Assembly (NCBI GenBank): GCA_037127255.1
Contig: JBANSL010000013.1
Coordinates: 18,806,688 to 18,870,687 of the forward strand
Source: Persicaria tinctoria
Taxonomy: Eukaryota > Streptophyta > Magnoliopsida > Caryophyllales > Polygonaceae
Direction of reading: 5' to 3'
DNA length: 64,000 nucleotides
Made by a program: the position numbers and the translations under genes. Below are positions 58,885-64,000 of this stretch, in pieces; positions within the stretch are counted from its first letter, which is position 1, and each line of letters starts with the position of its first letter. A model generated the notes under the pieces. The model had not been told where the DNA came from. It worked only from the letters and a program-made list of their open reading frames with translations, and made no database searches.

Positions 58885-61800
58885 ATGTCAACCGATATCC
58901 CATCCACCGTCGGCTCCGGCACCACGCCTGACCTCAATTCCGGCAGCATCCTTCTCGCTGCTTCTGGAACCAGTCCCCTTCCGGCTCTCCAGTTTCCCAA
59001 TCTCAATGTTCGCCTTGATCGCTCCAATTACACCCTCTGACGACACACAATCAAATCTGCCCTAGAAGCTTTTGACCTTGAATCCTTCCTTCTCAAATCT
59101 GAAGCCCCTGCAGCCACCCTTGATGCCCTGTCTGGCTCCACATAACCGCCCCCACCAAACCCAGCCTTCGCCGATTGGAGGAAGAAGGACCATATGGTTC
59201 TTCTTTGGATTCGGTCGACCCTTACCACACCTCTTCTTGCTCATATTGCTCGTGCTCAGTCCACACATGAAGCCTGGGCAATTCTTGAGCGCATGTTCTT
59301 TGCTCAGACTCGAGCCCGTCAGATGCATCTCAAACAACAGATGCAAAACCTTCAAAAGGGTGCGCTCACTATTCTCGAGTATGTTGAGAAAAAGCGTTCC
59401 TTTTCTGATGCCCTAGCAGAATGCTCTTACATCGTCTCTGATGCTGACTTCGTCGAATGCATCCTCAACGGCCTTGGTTCATCCTACTCGGCCTTTCTTA
59501 CATCCTACAATATGCAAAAGGATCCGATTTCCTCTGATGAGTTACTTGGTCTCCTTCTTCAAGAGGAGGAACACATTACAGCGTCCCTTACTCCCGCCTC
59601 GGACTCGGCACTCTCGGCTAACGTTGTGAGTCGTGGCGGCCGCTCCTCTCAATCCACAGGGCGTCCAGAGCAGACGCCCACTGATCCTTCTCGACCGCGC
59701 CCTCAATGTCAGATCTGCTCCAGAACCGGTCACGAGGCCATCAATTGCTGGCAGCGCCCCAACACCAACGACTTTCCTCCCACAAACACCACTAGCAGCC
59801 GTCGAGGTGGTCGAGGAGGTGGTCGCCGCGGGGATGGCAGATCTGGCGGCGGTCACGGCATGTCCCAACAACAGTTTCAGCAACCTTTGACGCAAGGGCA
59901 GCGTCACGCCTTCAACGTTGGTGCTCCCCCGTCCACACTAGTTGATCTCAACTGGTACTTTGATTCTGGCGCAACCAACCATGTGACGGCTGATTTCGGT
60001 AACCTTTCTGTTCACTCTGATTACACTTGCAATGAAGGTCTGCAGGTGGGCAATGGTATGTCCCTTCCTATTACTTATTTGGGCTCTTCATCCTTGTCTG
60101 CCAACCCTAAACCTCTTCGTTTACATAATATTCTATTTGTTCCTCACATTCGAAAAAGCCTTTTAAGTGTCTCTCAATTGACCAAAGATAACAATGTTTA
60201 CATGTTATTTCACCCATCTGCTTGCTTTGTGAAGGACATGCAGGGACGCACCCTCCTCAAAGGAATCGTTGAGAACGGACTTTACCATCTTCAACCACCA
60301 GATCAATCTCGGCCGCCCCATCAAAACTTCCTTGGAGAAAAGACCAGTCTTCAAACATGGCATGAGTGTCTTGGTCATCTGCATGAGTCTGTCTTCCTTC
60401 GTTTAGTCTCTAGATTTAATTTACCAGTTTCTTTGAATAATCTTAAAAAAGTTTGTGAGTCCTGTCAACTTGGGAAGAGCCATCGGCTCTCTCTCAATAG
60501 TCCTCATGGGTCCAGTCAGTCTCCTTTTGATTTAGTGTACTCAGACGTTTGGGGCCCTGCTCCTGTTGCATCTTTTAATGGCAATTCATATTTTTTAATC
60601 TTTGTGGATGATCACACCAAATTTGTCTGGATATACTTTCTGACTCACAAATCACAGGTCCTTCATCATGTTCAGTTGTTTCATAAGATGGTTGAGACCC
60701 AGTTCTCTACCAAAATCAAACAGTTTCAATCAGATTGGGGAGGAGAGTATAGACCTGTCTCCTCCTTCCTTCAGTCTCAGGGTATTATCCACATAGTCTC
60801 TTGTCCTCACAACCAATCCCAAAATGGCGCTGCTGAGCGTCGCCACAGAACAATTGTTGAAAAGGGTCTTGCGATGCTTTCTCATGCAAAGCTACCCAAG
60901 AGCATCTGGGAGCATGCCTTTCACACGTCAGTCTATCTTCACAACAGGACCCTCACTCCTGTGTTACATTACAAATCTCCCTTTGAGAGTCTTTATGGAA
61001 AAATCTCTGATTACAAATTCCTTAAGACTTTTGGTTGTCTTTGCTACCCTTTTTTGCGTCCTTACACCTCCAGCAAATTAGAGTTTCGGTCATCCCCTTG
61101 CATTTTCATTGGTTACAGTTCCAAACACAAAGGGTACTTGTGTCTTCATGTTCCCACAGATCGAGTCTATGTCGCTCGCCATGTCATGTTTGATGAAGCA
61201 ACATTCCCATACCCATCCCATACAACCGCTTTATCACCTACCCCATCCTCCGATTTAGACCTCTCTACCCTTTCCCTACTACAGCAAGCCTCCTCCCCTT
61301 GGCTTCCATCGCCTCCCTCCCCACCACCGTCCTCGCCTGCAGCCACCACTCCCTCCGCTACATCATCGCCGATGCCCTCAGATCAGGCCTTGCACTCGGC
61401 CACACCCATCCAGCAGTTGATTCCCCTTGCCTAGTCTCCAACCGACACTACCACCACCACACCCAGCTCGGTTTCACGTTCTCTAGAGGAGGAGCTTGCG
61501 GCTCAAATGTCTCCGGATCAAGGTAAGTCTCCTTCTCCTATTCATGTTGAGCAACCAGTTGCACCATCCTATTTTCGCCCTGCTACCGACAGCACACATC
61601 CCATGATCACACGAGCCCAAACAAACAAATTAAAACCCAAAGCTCACATCACTACAAATCATCCTCTTCCCTCAGCTCCTGATTTATATAATGAACCCAA
61701 AACCTTCCTCCAAGCCTCCAAATCCCCTGAATGGCAGAATGCTATGCAAGTTGAATTTGATGCCCTTATATGTAATGGGACTTGGACTTTTGTCCAGCGC

Positions 61801-63220
61801 CCTCTGCAAGCTAACATTGTTGGTTGTAAGTGGGTTTACAGGATCAAGCGTCGTGCTGATGGATCTATTGAGCGTTATAAGGCTCGCCTTGTTGCCAAGG
61901 GTTTCAATTAGGAAGAAGGGCTTGATTACTTTGACACCTTCAGTCCAGTAATATAAACCCACCACCATTCGCATTGTTCTCTCCCTGGCTCTCCATCAGT
62001 CTTGGCCTCTCCGACAGGTCGACATTAACAGCGCCTTTCTGAATGGTGATCTCTCTGAACAGGTGTACATGGCGCAGCCTCTGGGGTTTGTTGATCAGTC
62101 ACGGCCCCATGTTGTCTGTCTACTTCGTAAAGCTCTGTATGGTCTGAAGCAGGCTCCTCGCGCCTGGTTCACTAAGCTTTGCCAGTTCCTTTTATAGCAT
62201 CGCTTCCGCCCCTACCAGTCAGACACATCGCTCTTTATTCGTCGTCAAGCCTCATCCACTCTCTTGATCTTGGTCTATGTTGATGATCTCATCATTACTG
62301 GTTCTATGCCTGCAGAGATTGATACGTTTATTACGCTTCTCAATCAGACATTCTCTTTGCGCGACTTGGGTGATCTTCATTATTTCTTGGGCATTGAAAT
62401 GACTCGCCAACCACATCAGATCGTCCTTTCTCAACAGAAATATATTCGTGACCTTCTTTTGCGTAGCAAGATGCAGGATGCTCGCCCAATTTCATCCCCA
62501 GCTGAGCCGGCCTCCCGCTTAATTCGTGATGGTGATCCCCACCCGGATCCGCACCTCTACAGAAGCATTGTTGATGCACTCCAATATGCTACTATAACGC
62601 GCCCAGAGATTTCGTATGTTGTCAACCGGGTATGTCAGTTCATGCACTCCCCTACAGAGGTTCACTGGTCCGCTGTTAAACGGATTCTTCGTTACCTGAA
62701 AGGCACTCTGTCATCTGGTCTTGTTTTCCGTCCACTAGCTGACAGTCGTCTTGTAGCCTTTTCTGATGCCGGTTGGGCATCTGATGGTGATGACTGTCGC
62801 TCTCAGCATGGCTTTGCCATCTATTATGGTGGTAATCTCATCAGCTGGGCGTCTAAGAAGCAAAATGTCGTTGCTAAATCCAGCACAGAAGCCGAATACA
62901 GGGCAATTGCCTTTGCCGCCACTTAACTCATTTGGATTCAGCAACTGTTATCTGAGTTGCGAGCTCCAACCGTTCGGCCTCCGATCATATTGTGTGACAA
63001 CTTGAGTGCCACCTACATGTCCGCCAATCCAGTTTTCCATCAGCGGTCCAAGCACATCAAGATTGATTACTACTTTGTTCGTGAGCAAGTTGAGGATGGC
63101 TCATTGATTGTTCGTCATGTTCGTGGTCAAGATCAAATTGCTGACATCTTCACCAAAGCCGTCGGTACGGCTCGTTTCCTCTCCCTGCGCTCCAAGCTCC
63201 ATGTTCGTGATCCTCCATGA
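58885..63220 (+). pseudogene. Copia gag-pol, broken by stops and a frameshift
   Basis: From ATG 58885: gag with the zinc knuckle CQICSRTGHEAINC (about 59709-59750), protease WYFDSGATNHVT, the pre-integrase zinc finger (HECLGHLH, CESCQLGK), integrase (YSDVWGP, FQSDWGGEY and NGAAERRHR), reverse transcriptase ([29 protein letters not shown] at 62276) and RNase H (AFSDAGWASD, KSSTEAEYRA) to TGA 63218-63220. Stops: TGA 59038, TAA 59143, TAG 61432, TAG 61909, TAG 62195, TAA 62924. There is a one-base frameshift at about 61945-61960. The 746-codon stretch 59194-61434 is unbroken. Confidence 0.93.
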
Positions 63221-63233
63221 GCTTGCGGGGGGG

Positions 63234-63410
63234 TATTAGGATATATTTCTAGTTAGGATATATTTCTATCCTTTGTTATTATGTATATCTTTCCATATTC
63301 ATATGTATATCCAATAGGGCCTTGGAGCCTAAGATTGTATCGTTATATATTCATTCCAAGAGTAATGAAAGATCAAGAATCACAATTACAAAACCCTAGC
63401 CTTGTTTACA
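63234..63410 (+). repeat. 3' LTR of the Copia element, with 17-bp duplication
   Basis: Like the 5' LTR, but the start is repeated: TTAGGATATATTTCTAG is followed by another TTAGGATATATTTCTAT. Confidence 0.92.
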
Positions 63411-63415
63411 TTTCT

Positions 63416-64000
63416 TAACAGCCTCACTCCAAATTCATTGATTGAACATCCCATACATTATACACCTTACAAATGAGTAATTGTTTGATGAATCCACTAC
63501 TGCACTACTTAAAACATGAATAAACAAAATGAAAACTAACTTCTTTCATAACCGAAATTCAGAAAACTTAACTAACAAGCTGAAAACTAACACCAACTAA
63601 CTTGAGTTCAACAACTTGAGTTTGAAGCACATAACATTTCAACACTCCGATCCATTTGCCTATCAAAAGACATGCATCAAACTTGATTAATTATTTTAAT
63701 AATATGTACCCAAAATTCATTCATGAGATATTAATGTATAACAGATTAATTAAATGTGCTTTAGATACCTTAATTTGTAAAACAAAGGCTCCTTTTGATT
63801 TTTGATGGGAACAAAGATGTCTCCATAAGGATCATAAGAGCCATGTTATCTGCAAACTTGAAGAAGGCAATTCTCCATCGTCGGTTGAAGTGCAATATCC
63901 CAAGGGCTCCTGTGAAACTCGTGGCGAATCCTATCCCTAAAGCATCCAAGAACGTTTGGATATCGAATGATTCATCATCTTCCTTGTCGGGCACAGGTTG
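63416..64000. other. Flank of the Copia element; unidentified minus-strand frame at the edge
   Basis: 63416-63760 is AT-rich without a gene. A minus-strand frame from 63994 down to 63770 gives a 74-residue product with a hydrophobic stretch (FLDALGIGFATSFTGALGI, about residues 15-33) and a second one near its end. It may be an exon of a gene extending past the window edge. The stop is followed directly by AAG|GTATCT, which could be a donor used in another frame. I do not recognise a family. Confidence 0.3.

Larger units (their letters stand above)
58675..63410 (+). mobile_element. Complete Copia retrotransposon, inactivated
   Basis: LTRs 58675-58834 (160 bp) and 63234-63410 (177 bp), a perfect 5-bp target duplication TTTCT (58670-58674, 63411-63415), an initiator-Met primer site, one gag-pol frame in Copia order (integrase before reverse transcriptase) and a G-rich polypurine tract (GCGGGGGGG) before the 3' LTR. 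The LTRs begin TATTAGG, so the usual TG is mutated to TA in both. The frame has six stops and one frameshift. Structurally it is the best preserved element in the window. Confidence 0.95.

Overview
The window looks like repeat-rich nuclear DNA of a dicot-type flowering plant. The evidence is spliced genes with plant introns, plant retrotransposon lineages (a CRM-like chromovirus, Athila/Tat-type Gypsy, Copia with initiator-Met tRNA primer sites), plant LINEs with RNase H domains, and a nuclear copy of a piece of plastid rpoC2. The species cannot be named from sequence alone. Two host genes look intact: an F-box protein gene (9741-11575, minus strand, four exons, 213 aa) and a glycolipid transfer protein gene (53102-57904, plus strand, six exons, 251 aa). 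Nearly everything else is transposable elements, relics of them, or AT-rich sequence without a recognisable gene.

Layout. 1-4435: an inverted LTR remnant, then the decayed 3' half of an Athila/Tat-type Gypsy element. 4436-7665: a Copia pol relic split by a solo LTR (4892-6262, target-site duplication TTGCC). 7666-9740: no gene, a simple-sequence block and an inverted-repeat MITE. 9741-11575: F-box gene, with a 231-bp LINE-derived insertion just upstream (11901-12131). 12236-14911: an internally deleted LINE flanked by ATTTGGGGAA. 15047-35189: a CRM-like element (target duplication GGGGA), split inside gag by a CACTA transposon (18262-30468, target duplication ACT), which is itself split by an Athila-like retroelement (20644-28589) that keeps gag and protease but has no reverse transcriptase or integrase. 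35486-35893: a DUF26 gene fragment. 37910-42221: three long-terminal-inverted-repeat, Mutator-like elements in a row, the third carrying a hAT insertion. 44384-47785: Harbinger-type, hAT and Stowaway MITEs and LINE debris. 48242-50062: two LINE 3' ends pointing away from each other. 50926-52580: a direct-repeat region, possibly Helitron-derived. 53026-57904: the glycolipid transfer protein gene, whose 3.7-kb second intron holds a SINE, a lone short LTR with primer site, and the plastid rpoC2 fragment. 58675-63410: a complete but inactivated Copia element flanked by TTTCT.

The most unusual signal is a dense set of short palindromes built on TCGATATCGA. They occur in pairs in both LTRs and in the coding linker and 3' region of the Athila-like element at 20644-28589, and again in the untranslated leader of the unrelated CRM-like element. 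A separate Athila/Tat relic near 1.9-2.25 kb has its own array of a different palindrome (TTTCGCCGCGAAA-like). The CACTA element also carries exons in spliced gene form, including part of a poly(ADP-ribose) polymerase regulatory domain.
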